From Rosellinia necatrix (Eukaryota; Ascomycota; Sordariomycetes; Xylariales; Xylariaceae), in assembly GCA_021209875.1 (NCBI GenBank), contig JAGYVD010000008.1:2851501-2915500 (forward strand): DNA of 64,000 bases. The letters are read 5' to 3'. Each line of letters opens with the position of its first letter. Position 1 is the first letter of the stretch. The notes under the pieces were generated by a model that did not search any database, had not been told where the DNA came from, and saw only the letters and a program-made list of their open reading frames with translations. The position numbers and the translations under genes were made by a program. Shown here piece after piece: positions 24,401 to 37,213 of this stretch.

Positions 24401-25793
24401 TCACTGGCTCGTCACCGAACACAGCCAAAGAGATGGCGCCGGCTAGTGGGGCACCCGGGTGGGGACGTTGTCTTGAGGGCAGCAGAAGGGGGGTACCTGT
24501 GGATGTAGATGGATGTAGATTATGGATGTAGATTGATAGCAGGAAGGGGACAAGCGTGGCCGATGACGACAACAGATCCCCTTCGTCGGCCAATCCTGAC
24601 CTGTCCCGTCTGTTAGTGAGATCCTCCACGGCCGACCTTTCACAGCGCAGACACAGCGCAGACACAGCGCAACGACACCAAGGAGCTCTGGCTTGTGATG
24701 CAGCCACTTGTCATCCGAACATGCTCTCATTTGTGATCTAGCGCACAGACTGCCGAAGGAATCTGGGCTAGGGCGCAGCGAAAACATTGATATAGAACAA
24801 ATAATTATCTCACCCCGGGCGACTCGTTGCCCAATTGTCCCCCCATCTCCCTTCTCTCTTCCCACCCCCAAGCTTCCTCGACGACGCATTTGACGACTCA
24901 CCCGACGACGACACACTTGACGACGCACCTGACGACGACACACTTGACGACGCACACGGTTGCCGGGCTAATGCCAGACAGAAGAACAAAGAGACAGCCA
25001 CCGAATGTAAGCAAGCACGCACGCCCTATCCATGCCTCCATTGTGTTCCCCACCTGCATCATCCATCCGATCTACTCCTCCTCTGCCTGCCAACGACGAC
25101 AGCCCACCAGCCAGCCCACCAGCCAGCCCATCAGTCGCAACCGACAGCAATTTGCACAGTCGGGGTCTCATCCAATTTGCCTGGCACGTACTTATGTGCT
25201 CGTACACAGTAGGCCCGGTGCGTGGATGTCGTCAACAAGAGCAGGTCAACAAGAGCAGGTGTTACACATCAGACACAGTACACACATTGCACACACATTG
25301 CACAACACATTGCCGGGATATCACATGCTCTCCCATGCTCTCCCGCTAACTGGCGTCTAATCTGCTCCAGGTAACACAATCTCGTGCGACCCACAATTTA
25401 CCTGAAGGTGGCCCAGCAGCCTCTACCCGTCGTAAAACTCAATCTACCTTATCCATACCTGCCTGCCCCTTACCAGCGCATCGAGTGGTCAGTCTCCCAG
25501 CGCCATCTGTGCCTACACTAGTTCACCTCTCGGTCGCCACCTGCCTACCTACCCAAGAGCCTCCCGAGATCTACGCTCTCTGAATCGGCCCAACCAGCCT
25601 AACCGTCCTGCGCTAACTACCCAGTAGTCACTGGCTAGACAACTAGCTATCTACCTAGGTGGTCTAGTGTAGTTGGCTGGTACCACAACTACATGACTAC
25701 TAGGAAAAGCCAACTTCGTCCAAACCGACAAGCCGGTTAGCCGACCTCCGATCTCTGGGAGCGACCAGGGCTAGTGAGCTACGTCAATGCATC
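21444..25793. other. Long intergenic region between LDB17 and SLM1
   Basis: No intact gene is recognised in 4.3 kb. It contains a possible third, decayed copy of the small zinc-finger/AT-hook family (22540-22960). A triplet-like GACGACGACACACTTGAC repeat lies at 24887-24955 and CAGCCCACCAGC repeats at 25100-25130. The part from about 24800 on is low-complexity and pyrimidine-rich, and may be SLM1 5' leader. Confidence 0.45.
22726..22960 (-). pseudogene. Possible decayed third copy of the small zinc-finger/AT-hook family
   Basis: The minus-strand frame contains HLGQYGHRGYGVD followed by EMENGKILGD. This can be laid against HLRICKKNRGYS and EGKNGRPRG of the exon 2 at 46910-47047, with one gap. 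The downstream DNA also matches: about 22550-22640 and 46650-46730 share GGGCTCA.TATC, ATTGATTCCCGG and CTTATATA words. I could not find the expected first exon with a CxxC pair upstream. This is a weak protein match strengthened by the flank match; chance similarity is not excluded. Confidence 0.3.
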
Positions 25794-28540
25794 ATGGCAT
25801 CGGCCCAAGCTCCGTTTGCTGCCAACCCCAATCTCAACCCCAATCTCAACCAGACCTCGCTCGACGGCGGGGGCATCGCGACAGCTGCCGGAGCCACCCA
25901 CCAGCGACCCACCACTAGCTACTTCCCCTACCCGTCGCCGAACATGGCCGTCGAGGATCAGACCCTCTCCAACACCCTGGCCAATGCCCACATCGCATCG
26001 CCTCCCCCTATCGACAATTTCCAGAACCCGAATCGCCAGCCCAAGTTCAATGAGGAATGGGATGCAAGCGTAAGGGGAGGCTCCATCGTCGATGGACCGT
26101 CTGCTTCCCAGCATCCTCCATACCACCACCAACAACAACAGCGACAACGGTCACAAAGCCCCAACATGTCGCGCGCAAATTCGACCCTGTCCCGATCCGA
26201 AATCGTTGCCAGCGATAGCGCAAGCGCCCATGGAATCTCGTTGTCCAGGGGCAATACTCTTAAGAAGAAGAATTCCTTGCGCCGCAGCGCCAGCTTGAAG
26301 CGAAGTAGCAGCCGGCGGAGCATGAAGGCCGGCAGCGTTCGGAGTTTGGCCCTACAAAGCTCGCATGAGCCAGATGAAATACACAGCGCCTTCCACTGTC
26401 CTGTTCCCACGTCGGGCTCACCCACCGAGGTCCTAGCCCAAAGGTTTCAGGGTATGTCATGAATCCGCATACTGATCTATCCCTCCCCTCCCCTTCCCTT
26501 CCTGCCCGTGCTCTCCTATAATCGCGCTAACCTTGGTTCGCACATCAGCATGGCGAAAGATCCTCAAAGACCTCATTGCCTACTTCCGCGAAATACAGAG
26601 CCACTATGAACATCGCTCCAAATCCCTTCTTAAACTCGCCAACGTCTGCAACAATATTTCTACCCCGCCGGGATTCCTGGTCTCCGATGGTTTAGACGAT
26701 GCTTTACAAATCCTTAGGAATTACCACAAGACAGCCATCTTGGAAGCAAATAAAGCCAAGGAGATTGAAGGGGACGTCATATTAGCCCTGACAGGATTGA
26801 GAAATGACCTGAACCAAAAGATGAAGGAGATTAAAAATTTATCCGGGGATTTTAAGAATTCCGTTGAAAAGGAAATGGATGGGACAAGAAAAGCTGTCAA
26901 GGCGCTCCAGGAGGTTTTAGGACATAATGAAGTAGACCCTTCTACGACGACTGGCAAGCAGGATCCTTACCTGTTGAGGTTGGCCGTCGACCGACAAGTA
27001 GAGCGGCAGCTAGATGAAGAAAACTACTTGCATCAGGCATGTGGCCTTCCATACGATTGAAGCGAGACATGCGGCTGACATTTGTCTAGGCTTACCTGAA
27101 CCTGGAGGCCTCGGGCCGACAACTCGAATCCATTGTAGTCGGCGAGATTCAGAAGTCATACAACGCCTACGCCGGTATCCTGAAGAGGGAAGCGGAAGCT
27201 AGCTATAATACGGTTGAGGATCTCCGGTCCGGCCCCATCGCGATGTCCAAGGATCGCGAGTGGATCAACTTTATCCAAACGGATCCCCAGTTTATAGATC
27301 CAGATGTCCCGATGAGGACGGCAGAACATATTCATTATCCAGGCCAAGATCATTTCGCCTGCCAAGAAATCCGGGCCGGCTTGCTCGAAAGGAAGAGCAA
27401 ATATCTAAAGAGCTACACGGCGGGGTGGTATGTGCCATGTCTCGTGGCTATGGACAACACTAATGAGATGGCAGGTACGTGCTATCGCCGACTCATCTTC
27501 ACGAATTCAAGTCTGCGGACAAAACGGGAGCTCCAGTCATGTCGCTCTACCTTCCCGAGCAGAAGCTTGGCTCCCATTCGACCGAGGGCGGGTCTTCCAG
27601 TAAGTTTATACTCAAGGGGAGACAGACGGGAACGATGCATCGCGGGCACACCTGGGTTTTCCGAGCCGAGAGTCACGATACTATGATGGCATGGTATGAG
27701 GATATTAAGGCCCTTACGGAAAAGACCCACGAAGAACTGAGCAATTTCGTCCGGAGCCACTCCCGGGCCTATTCACGTGCGTCTCAACAAAGCACCAGTA
27801 GCGACGGCGTGGTCGATGAAGAAGATGAGATGCCGTTCTCGGTTGACCCGGCGGTCTCAATCCCGAACCCTCGCCAGGATTCCTTCCAGAGCAAAACCCA
27901 TACAGGTGGGCGATTCCCATCCGATCTCCAGGTCAATGCGCAACGGGGCTTACTTATGCCGCTATCTCCCACTAGTTCAGGATCAGGGGCAGTAGAAGAC
28001 GAAGCAACCATGGGCGGGGCACCGGTGAACGGCTTCCATCGAGATCATGACATAATTGCAGCAGCGGGAGCACTTCCCGGCAGCGGGGTCGGCAACCACT
28101 ACCCCGATATGTATCGATCGCAGTTCGTCGGCCAGTCGTACGGTAATACCTCGAGCATACGGATCGATCAAGCTCCAAGTCATGCAGCAATGATCGACCA
28201 AGCCGCAAGAGAAGACGGCGTGAACCCCTACAACGGCGAGCCCATAGTTCCGCAGAGGTTCAATTTGGGCCGGGCCTCGAACGCCCCGATTGTTGTCGCT
28301 GGTCCTGTTTCCGTCGGCGCGCCTCTGACTCCGGGAACTAGTATCACAAGCTTGAGCGACGATTCCGACATCCACCAAATACCATTTGGGGCCGGCATGA
28401 CGAATGGTTCCCTAAATCAAACCCCTCGGGTGATGCAGAGCGGCGGCCCAGTTCGACCGGGTGGACAACGAAATAATAGTGTACCACATGTACCGGGCGA
28501 GTATCCACGCGGCACACCATGCGGCACACCAATGGTCTGA
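25794..28540 (+). CDS. SLM1: Slm1/Slm2-type PH-domain protein, TORC2 effector, 849 aa
   Basis: Slm proteins bind PI(4,5)P2 at eisosomes and carry stress signals to TORC2. Exons: 25794-26451, 26549-27036, 27090-27427 and 27475-28540, with phase kept throughout. The second intron (27037-27089) starts with GC after CATCAG, a GC-AG intron; no GT donor nearby preserves the frame. The N-terminal 200 residues are low-complexity with a basic serine-rich cluster (LKKKNSLRRSASLKRSSSRR). A helical, F-BAR-like region follows (AWRKILKDLIAYFREIQSHYEHRSKSL is its start, continuing to LEASGRQLESIVVGEI). The PH domain begins at RAGLLERKSKYLKSYTAGWY, continues with LSPTHLHEFKSAD, and ends at HTWVFRAESHDTMMAWYEDI. 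The tail is disordered. No defect is seen. Confidence 0.92.
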
Positions 28541-30019
28541 GAAAATATTCCCCATGAAGAGTATCGCGGCCGTCTGTGGCTGTTTGTATTCGCCGCAACC
28601 ATTTGGAATGGCAACGGAGGCCCCGATATTTCGGGCTCAGAACGTTTTTGGTCGCTGGAATTTGTGTTTTTGTTTTTGTTTTCCTTGATTAGCAGGGAAC
28701 AAGATTGGCATCGTTATTCAATTATCCATCAACGGAGCAATGATACAGACGCTTCGGGCACATGCCTCGGTCTTAAACAAACTAAGAAGACACAACCGAG
28801 CCCTAAGAAAACCCACACTAGCCTCGCAATCCAATTCAACTCTTTTTGTCTGTCGATACTTCCATGGAAAAACACCACCGCGAGCCATGGCAATGGAAAG
28901 CAAATGACACTGTTTTTTGAGCACGCTGAACCCACTTTTGTATCGGATCCTTTCCGTTGGTACCTATGCGTCATGCGTTTTATTCGTTACCCGTTATTCC
29001 CGTTGGTGTACAAAGCATCGCAACTGTACTGCGTTTTCTGCCTACTATACCTTTTGCCCATTTTTGTACGTGCGATTTTGGCGAGCGCGAGAAGCGCCAC
29101 TCTCCATGAATGCCCTGTTCTCCAAGGGCACACACAATTGGAAGAGTTGGGGGGATTGGCTTACCCATAGACCGTCGCCGGAGCGGCGCGGTGGAAGTAG
29201 TTATGTTCTTAGTGTTGAAAAACGAAAAACGAAGAAGAAATTTTCTGCAATAAGGATAGGGATTGCGATTCAAAGGGATTCAAAAAACTATCGGGATTAT
29301 ATATACGTGAGGAATATATTAGTTCACCGATTGGTAACATCGCCCACTCTCTTATCTCGCGGAGAAAGTGCCGGTCTCAATGCTCGTAAATGGACTACAG
29401 ACAGGGCGTTATACCATGAAATGCCATGATCATCGTTTCCACAGAGCCATTATGTTGATGAATCATGTACATAGTGTGGGTGGATTTTATCGGCTATCAT
29501 CCCCGTCCGTAGTGTACTACGCTGTAAAATCGTCCTCTGCCGAGCCATTCATTCATTCTTCATCCTCCCCCAATGCCGACCTCGTGGCATTCAGTTTATG
29601 TAATATGCAGCAGGGGGCCAGGGGGGTCAACAAATACAAGGACATGCCTGAAAACACCAGAGCTGCTTTCATATTTTTTTTTTCTTCTTCTTTCGTTTAG
29701 TCTTTTACCTCTTCTTATATTTATTCTTAATTCTCTCTTCGAACGGGCACACTTCGCAAAACCAACTGCCGAGGTTATGATGTTCGAGGCGAAGTAAGCA
29801 AACGAAAACCCGAATCCTAAAAACGCCCATTTTGTTTCCCGTACCGCATGAACCATGTGAAGTGTGGATAGAAAGGACAACGGAGTTAGGGGGATCGAAA
29901 CAACGGAGTTAGGGGGATCGAATAGAAACAGAGGTGACCCGGAACCACCCCGGGAAAGAGGAGGAGGAGTGGGGGCATCATGGCTGTCATGGCCGTCATG
30001 GCCGTCATGGCCGTCATGA
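28541..30019. other. Intergenic region between convergent SLM1 and GAR1
   Basis: No gene is recognised. Just beyond the GAR1 stop lies a 9-bp minisatellite (TCATGGCCG, about 29978-30019). A 20-bp direct repeat with ACGGAGTTAGGGGGATC lies at 29880-29925. Confidence 0.5.
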
Positions 30020-31010
30020 TCATCGTCCTCCTCTGCTGAAGCCACCACCGCCGCCCCGTCCCCGGCCGCCGCCGCCTCCCCTGCTGAAGCCGCCACCACC
30101 GCCGCCACGAGGACCACCCCTGCCACCGCCGAAGCCACCGCGTCCCCCCCTCGAGGGCCCACCGCGCCCACCGCTGAATCCGCCGCCGAAACCGCCACGT
30201 CCGCCGCCGCCACGGATGGGTCCTCCACGACCGCGTCCACCACCGAATCCGCCGCCGCCGCCGCCGCCGCCGCGACCGGCCTTCTTGACCTTGGGGGCGC
30301 CGGGCGGGGGCTTCGGGCGGGGGAGGAAGCGCTCGAAGGGGAGGACCTTCTCGGCGCCGATGTAGAACTTGTCGCCGGGCTTGAAGCTGGCGGCCTGGAT
30401 GCCCTCGGAGGGCTTGACGGTGAAGTAGACCTGGTTGATGGGGCCGAGGATCTCGTCGACCTTGCCGACGGCCGTCTTGTTCTCGAGGAAGATGGCGGCG
30501 TTGAACTGCGGGATCTTGTTCTGCGCGCTCACGCTGCTGCACACCATCTCGCCCTCGCACGCGTGCAGGAACGAGCCCATCTCCAGGATCGTGTCCGGCG
30601 GGCCGAAGTCGCGCTGCCCGTAACCGCCGCGGCCTGTGGTTCGCAAGGGGATTTGCTCTCGTCAGTACTCTATTTTCCGTTTCGATCGCTTCTTGGTTTC
30701 TCTTCTTCTTCTTCTTCTTCTTCTTCTTCTTTCTATCTTCATTTTGGGGGGGGGGACTCTCCATTGCTACCCGTATCCATTCCTTCGCCCCCCTCTCCCG
30801 GTTTCATTTCATACTTTGGAGGGGAGAGGTGCCGTGGGGATGTGTAATGGAGATGCGTAGGATGTAGAAAGAAAGAAAGAAAGAAAGAAAGAAAGGAAAG
30901 GGCTATAAAAAGGCAGAGGGGAACTCACCACCGCCTCGGCCGCCACCTCCAAAGCCTCCGCCTCCACGCCCACCGCCGAAGCCGCGTCCACGCGGCGCTC
31001 CTCTCGACAT
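30020..31010 (-). CDS. GAR1: H/ACA snoRNP subunit Gar1, 231 aa
   Basis: Gar1 is a core protein of the H/ACA particles that guide pseudouridine formation in rRNA, and acts in the nucleolus. Exon 1 is 31010-30929 and exon 2 is 30633-30020. The intron is 295 nt with a GTGAGT donor and CAG acceptor. Exon 1 codes for the N-terminal Gly-Arg-rich end ([14 protein letters not shown]). The central fold is diagnostic: [11 protein letters not shown], then [47 protein letters not shown]. The C-terminal 90 residues are RGG repeats. The intron holds CTT/GAA and GAAA microsatellites. Reading the GC-rich tail in another frame gives long spurious ORFs. Confidence 0.95.
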
Positions 31011-34000
31011 TTCGGATTCGGGGAATTCGCGCGCGCGTGTGTGTGTGTATGTGTGTGTATGTGTGTGTGTGTTTGTGTGTTTGTGTGTTTTGTGTGTGTG
31101 TGTGTCTTAAGTATGTATGCGTTTATGTGCGTATATGTGCGTATATGTGCGTGTCTGGCCTCTTCTCTCCTGGCCAATTGAGTGGAGAGCCCGGTTCGTG
31201 GCGTGGTTCGACAAGGGTCGCTCTCTCGCCGCTTGAGGTTTCCACGGTTAGAGAGAGAGGTAGGTGTGGTGGTTGTATGCTTTGGAGAGCTTGCTCAAGA
31301 ATTTCTTTGGTCGTTATGGTGGAGCTTCAACCTCTCTTTTTTTTTCCTTCCCGCCTGCGAACGCTAATCGGCGGCTAGTCTCAAAACGGAGAGCTTCTAC
31401 ATTAGTTATCTGCTGTGGGTGGGTGGTCTTGGTCTGGGGGAGCAGGTGGGGCAAGGGACTCGTGCTTTTTCGGAGTCGGAAAAACATGTGTCCACCCACT
31501 AGTTTTACCTACCTGCCTTGGTACATGGGTACGAAGATAGATAGTGTAGATAGATACATAGGTACATGCTGACTATTAAGCGTTCCACTTTTTCAACACT
31601 GTCTTTTACTTGACCAACCTGTTCAGTTTTATCGGGAGACCGCCCAACAACCTAACTCAGCCGAACGCCTGTTGCAGGTCACTTCTTCGTCGGTATGTCA
31701 ACGTTTAAGTGTCCATCTAGAGATTTATACGGGAATTTCTTTTACTGCTCTACTATTACTTGCGGCGGGCGACAAATGGGGATTGGCACATTCGCTGCCT
31801 TTGTCCCTGTTTGGCTCTTGTCAGCGAAGTTATATTATGTATGTACATATACCAGCAATTCATAGTCCATTTTTTTAGGTTCTACTACCAATCCGCCATT
31901 CCGTTATTCAATAAACGATAGAAGTTAAAAATACCGCTTAAAGCGCTGTCCAGGGCCGTTTAAACAGGCAGCAGGTCAAAGGTTGGTTAAAGGGGTGTTT
32001 GAGGGGAAAGGGAAAGGGGAGAGATGGCTTGCGTGTAGACAGGTCCCTGACTGGTGCCCGCTTGTACGTGCTATCATGTTTTCAACCAGATAGATACATA
32101 CATGTATGTATCTAAGTACGTGTCTAATTTGTCTATCTCGTCGAATCTATCTAGCCGAGGCCAGACACCGCAATTCAACCATCGATGGCGTCTTCAGTCA
32201 CGGCAAGATTCAAAACGCCATCCTCATCAGGCCCAACCCAAACCGAGTACAAAAGTAGGCCCCAAGGTGAAAATATCTACCGGGCAGGGGCAAAAGTCCT
32301 AGTTGAACCAAATAGAGAGCGTGGACCCACGGAGATGAAACCTCCCCCCTTACGCAATAACATAAGGTATGTCTGAAAACCACTGGCATTCAGAGAGGTA
32401 AAAAAAATACCCAGTGAGCATGTCTTGCCATTGATTGAGGAAAACTGACAAACCAGTGCCCCGGTATTAGATGGTCCGGATCATATCGCGACGGCGCTGG
32501 GAGATTCCAATTCAAGATAGGGCGGTCGCACATTCGATTCGCACAAGAAATAATTAAATCCACCCCGAGAATCTAATGACGATACGCACGATAATAGTAA
32601 TAGCAAATAAAGCTGCAAAATTCATTACACTAAACTGTTGCTCGCCATGCTAAATCGGCGACCCTAATACTAGTCTGATTCAATGAAATACACGAGACAG
32701 TCTAGTTTGCTCGTCACTTCTACTTGAAATATTCTCCCACTTGGAAAGTCGGACACATTCCAAGCCTCGGTTACCAATAGGCTCAACGTCATTGAAGGGG
32801 CATCGGTGGTCGTAATACGCGCCGCCGTGGCCATTGATAGGGTCATCCCAACTAGGCTATTCCGAGTCTTTATACGAAGCGATTCACGAAAAGTATCCGT
32901 ATAACAGATCACCTAGATCGATGCCGAGAATCAATGCGAACGTCATGACCCCAAAGCTCGTTATCAACGGATAGTTCTTAATTATAGTCATGCGCCATGT
33001 CGATATATATTGTGTCTCGGGGCTAGCACCAGTATTGAGGCCGTGCTATCCCTTTACTGCTGTCTTCTATAGAGATAGAGGCATTTAAGCCCTGGAGTCG
33101 TCAAGTGATATCATCACTCACTGCTAGTCAGTCTATGCTAGCGAACCCCTCCCTCACATCGAGATTCACCATATCCGCATACTTTTTTTTTTTTCTTCCC
33201 TATGATCACGGATAGTTGGACTAGAATATTTCTTAGAAAATTGAGCAATGTTGTCAACGAGCCTTTCCCCGATGTGTAGACTCTCCGGCGATCTGGTAGG
33301 GTCGTCAAACCTAAGGTCCTCGTATTTACTAGGGAGGATTAGTAGCAGCTGGAGCTAACGAGGCAGTTTCTATGTTAGACGATATAAAGGCTGTGAAGTA
33401 TGAGCTCTAGTGATGAAATGGCGGGTGTAGGCGAAGATGCGGGTAACATTCCTGACGAGGAAGTTCAAACAGAGGATACGAAAACCAAGGATTTAGCGTT
33501 GAAAGGGTGGACTGGGACCAGGAGGCGGCGGCATTCCAAAAATAAAATCCAAAAAAGACCAAGCCCCATAACTAGGGGTTATTATGACTACGAGCCCCGT
33601 TTGTAACAGGCAATGCCATTATGTTATGTTGTCACGACTCACGGCTGCCGTTGCTACAGTGTACAGGGTACCTAGGTACTACCTACTTACAGCGACGATG
33701 CCCACCGACACCGTTTATCCCACCCGTCACGGAAACAAGGACAAACCTTTTATTGACTGCCAAACCACGGCCATTCCGAGGACTATGGCACCCGGACCTT
33801 CTTCTCGGTGAAGAAGAATGTCGCTCGCAAAGGCGGTCAAGAGAGGGGCACATGCTAGGGCCGAACGCCTAGTTTACACCTTGCCTTGATGCAGCCCTCG
33901 CACAGCATCACAGCATCACTAATACGGTGTCAGTGACTGCAGACTGTTTAATTAATTGCTTCGCTTCGCTTGGCTTGGCGAAGCTCTGCTTTTGCTTTTA

Positions 34001-34975
34001 GCGACGTTGGTGCTGCGATATGGTGCTGCGACGCTATTCATTGACCAATGATCGTGAAAGGTAGCACATGCAGGGCGAAGACTAGAGGAGGACAAGATAG
34101 CGAAAAGCTGCCTAGTTGACGTAGAAAGCTTTTGTCTAGCTGTGGTGAGTAGACGAAGCACCATCGAACTACGACCGATTTCTGTATAGTGATTCGGGGG
34201 TTTCACCTTTATGTCAACTAGACAGATATTAGCACTGATACGACAAGTCCTTGGGCCAGGTAAATAGACAGTAGAACAATTATTTATATTCCGATAACTA
34301 TATAATAATTGACCGTATATTATATGTCCAAAGCGGATGGGCCTAATTTGACTAAGCGGTTGATATTTAAGAGAGAGAGAGAGACAAAATTCACTAGAAC
34401 GAGCAAACCGAAAGGTCTATTCACAGCTCTACCTAGCTCAAGTAGATAACAGGTCGCAATTAACATAGGTATGATCAGAGTAGTGTGAGGTCCTAATCGC
34501 AGCGTGCATATGCATGAGCCATGCCTTTGGGAATAGCTCTACATCTCTACGAATGGCACCACATTATAACCGACGTTAGTAATTGTTCCTATGAGGGAGT
34601 CTCTAGGGAAACTGAGATTGGCCCCTCTGCTTAGCCGAGAGATCCATGACAGCACACCCGGGCACAGCCCCTGCAACATTACCATATATCGTTACGATCT
34701 TATCAGAAGTATGATCGTTTGTTCTAATATTCGGTGAGCTCTTGTCTTAGAATAGGAGAATGAGTGGAAATGATCCATTAGGTCTTAGAGACGTTTATTG
34801 TCGGGTTTAGAAGATAACTCCAACATCCGGATATAACTCTCCCTATATTATTCCTTATTACCCGGTAGCCTTGTTCTCGTTCCATCAAGTCACTACCTTT
34901 ATTTTCTCCCCACCTCACAACCGGCACAATAGAATCCCGAACTGGACGTGGACCATCGTGGATAATTCGAGAGTT
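31011..34975. other. Gene-poor region between GAR1 and the terpene synthase
   Basis: No gene is supported over 4 kb. A GT/GTAT microsatellite (31031-31115) lies just upstream of GAR1, a GA repeat near 34372-34385 and a T run at 33183-33194. An ATG-started 68-codon frame at 33400-33606 is acidic then basic but matches nothing I know. Confidence 0.45.
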
Positions 34976-36307
34976 ATGTCTGTGACCATGGACGACATCG
35001 GCCCCAAAATTCGGCCGTTATTGGTTCATTTCAAAGAAACATGTAAGTCATTTTAATCTCCATGCCTCGGCATGTGGTTGTACCTCTAGTACAAGGACAA
35101 CCCCGAAGCCAACTGACCCACTGATTCCCTCTCCCCGCAGTGGGCTACACCACTGCCAGGGCAGTGAATAACCGGGATGCCATTTACGAAGGCATGCGCC
35201 GAGAAGCAGATGCTATGGAAATCCCATACCCCGGAGGCTCTCAATCATGGGTTTCTTTCGAAACCGGGGTCAACTACGCCTGCGTGAGTCTCGCCACTTG
35301 TATCTTTAGGCAACAATGATAACATTGATGCCGGTAACACTGATGTTGGTAGTTCTGCTTCGCTGGCCTCTCTCTCGGGGCTCGCATCTTCGCTGGCATT
35401 TTGACTTGGGTTGCCATCATTGTCGACGATTCCGCCAAGGCAGATGCGGAGCAATGGCACCAGTTCACACCTCGATTTCTCGCCGGCGCGAAACAACCCA
35501 ACGTCACCGCCCAAGGATGGGATCGTTGCATTCGGCAGAGCTACCAACAGTAGGTCGTTCTTGACGTCTCCTTCTCCTGGTTTAGCGGCGACCAGAATGT
35601 GCATGCCCCTTCCCCGGGCTTGAGCCACGTCTCGAACGCTATTGCTATACAGAAACACGTGAAAACACTTATAATCACGCGGTAAATAGGGGTTGCTGAC
35701 CCCAGGCATCATAGCTATCCTCCCATAGCGGCTAATTTCATCATCACGTCCTGCCTCAACTTTACCAATGCCTGCGCCCTGGAAGGGACCGAAATACCGA
35801 GGATGACTCGCACTGCTGGCGGCCAGGGCTGGCCCTATTACATCCGGGATAAGAATGGATTGGCGGAGGCATACGCCTGGATGACATTTCAGAAAGAGAC
35901 TTGCCCTGATTTTTCAAATTTCATACAAGTCATCCCAGACATGACCAAGTACCTCTGCCTTGCCAACGACGTACTTTCGTGAGTAGCCTGGATTAGATTG
36001 TGATCATATGGCTTGATGACTCGGCTAATAAGTTTGTTTTACTAGCTTCTACAAGGAAGAGTGCTCGCGCGAGACAGACAACTATATGCATGACAGGGCA
36101 TCCTGTGAAGGCATCGGTGTGTACGAGGTGTTCAGACAGGTGGTCGAAGAAGTTGCGAATGTGCACCATCGCATCTCGCTTGCGCTGGGGGGAAAAACAC
36201 CCTATGCGGAGGTTTGGCACCATCATGCGTTGGGGTATGTGTCCATGCATACAACATCGAGTCGTTATAGGCTCCAGGACCTGGGCCTTGATGAAGTCGC
36301 CCTCTAG
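34976..36307 (+). CDS. Class I terpene synthase of the trichodiene-synthase superfamily, 310 aa
   Basis: Members cyclise farnesyl diphosphate using magnesium ions; the product here cannot be predicted. Five exons: 34976-35042, 35141-35283, 35353-35549, 35715-35978 and 36046-36307, all GT-AG with phase kept. The aspartate-rich motif reads VDDSAKAD (DD at residues 95-96, D at 101). The second metal site NDVLSFYKE (220-228) fits the N/D-D-x-x-S-x-x-x-E pattern and is split by intron 4 at the serine codon. The C-terminal SRYRLQDLGL carries the Arg-Tyr pair seen in this superfamily. Between them lie the helical HYPPIAANFIITSCLNF and a WPYYIRDKNGLAEAYAW block. It is shorter than trichodiene synthase (about 380 aa), mainly at the N terminus. 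All motifs are intact. No P450, transporter or regulator lies within several kb. Confidence 0.85.
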
Positions 36308-37148
36308 AGTCATCCAAGGTAGGTCGACTAATTCCCCGGCGGCAAACCACCCGGGCGACATATCCCCACATGGAGAACTCTGGTACGGCCCCCTCGACAT
36401 CGGTAGTATATACGATAGGCAGCATTTGATGTAGTGCCACAATACAACTGAATGGCACCTTGATGGCGGGATGGAAGGTTTTGACGATAAATGGATGCCT
36501 AAACATCGGCTCGGTAAGCAATGACAAGACACGATGCGGGCCCTTGAACCACCCCGGACACGTTACTTGCTCACCTCTTGGCACGAACGAAGACGACATT
36601 CGCCAACCTGATTCGCACGCATTCGCACGCTCATTTGTATGTGCTCGCTAAGTGATCATCAAACCAAATAGTTATCAACCAGAATAGCATACGCTAGGAA
36701 ATACACAAGGCTTGTTGAGATGCTCGTCAAAACACTTAGCATTAACAATGACCCTTTCTCATGTGCCAAGGCGGGCGGCCATCCTGTGCGCTGGGTATGG
36801 TATGTTGGATGCACATGGCGGGAATCGGGGTAGAGGCTGAGCAACGATGGGGAAATAAATGGGTGCACCCGGTTCCGGAGGCCATGGCTTCTTTGTCGGG
36901 GGGAGGGGGGGAGTGGTTCAGCCCTTACTGGCCAACTTTCTCAATCCGGCCCAGCATTGCAAGTACACTACCTACCTACAGTGTTAGCGGCAGCAGCCAC
37001 CAACTAGTCGCTTCTCGTATCCTCGTGGGGAGGCCAAGCTTAATGATAGGTGGGGTTCTATATCTAACCTAGTGCAGTGTTGGCAGTAGTGACAGAATGC
37101 GTTTCTCGTATTCTCGAGCGGAGTAGGGGCCATTAGTGAGTAGTTACC

Positions 37149-37213
37149 ATTGGTGAGTACCATTGGTGAGTACCATTGGTGAGTACCATTGGTGAGTGCC
37201 ATTCGTGGGTGAG
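37149..37213. repeat. 13-bp minisatellite, five units
   Basis: Unit ATTGGTGAGTACC: three perfect copies, then ATTGGTGAGTGCC and a diverged ATTCGTGGGTGAG. A partial copy precedes it. It is not in a gene. Each unit holds a GTGAGT word like a 5' splice site, probably by chance. Confidence 0.8.

Noticed and set aside
29596..30764. Long Gly/Ala- or Arg-rich minus-strand frames
   Set aside because: They are alternative frames of the GC-rich RGG tail of GAR1.
32670..32912. 80-codon minus-strand frame
   Set aside because: It starts at GTG and has no motif; probably chance.
33400..33606. 68-codon ATG-started frame, acidic then basic
   Set aside because: It is plausible as a tiny protein but has no homology cue, no splice context and no neighbour support. 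Left unannotated.
35245..35712. 155-codon minus-strand frame
   Set aside because: It is antisense to exon 3 and intron 3 of the terpene synthase, whose motifs and splice phases are convincing.
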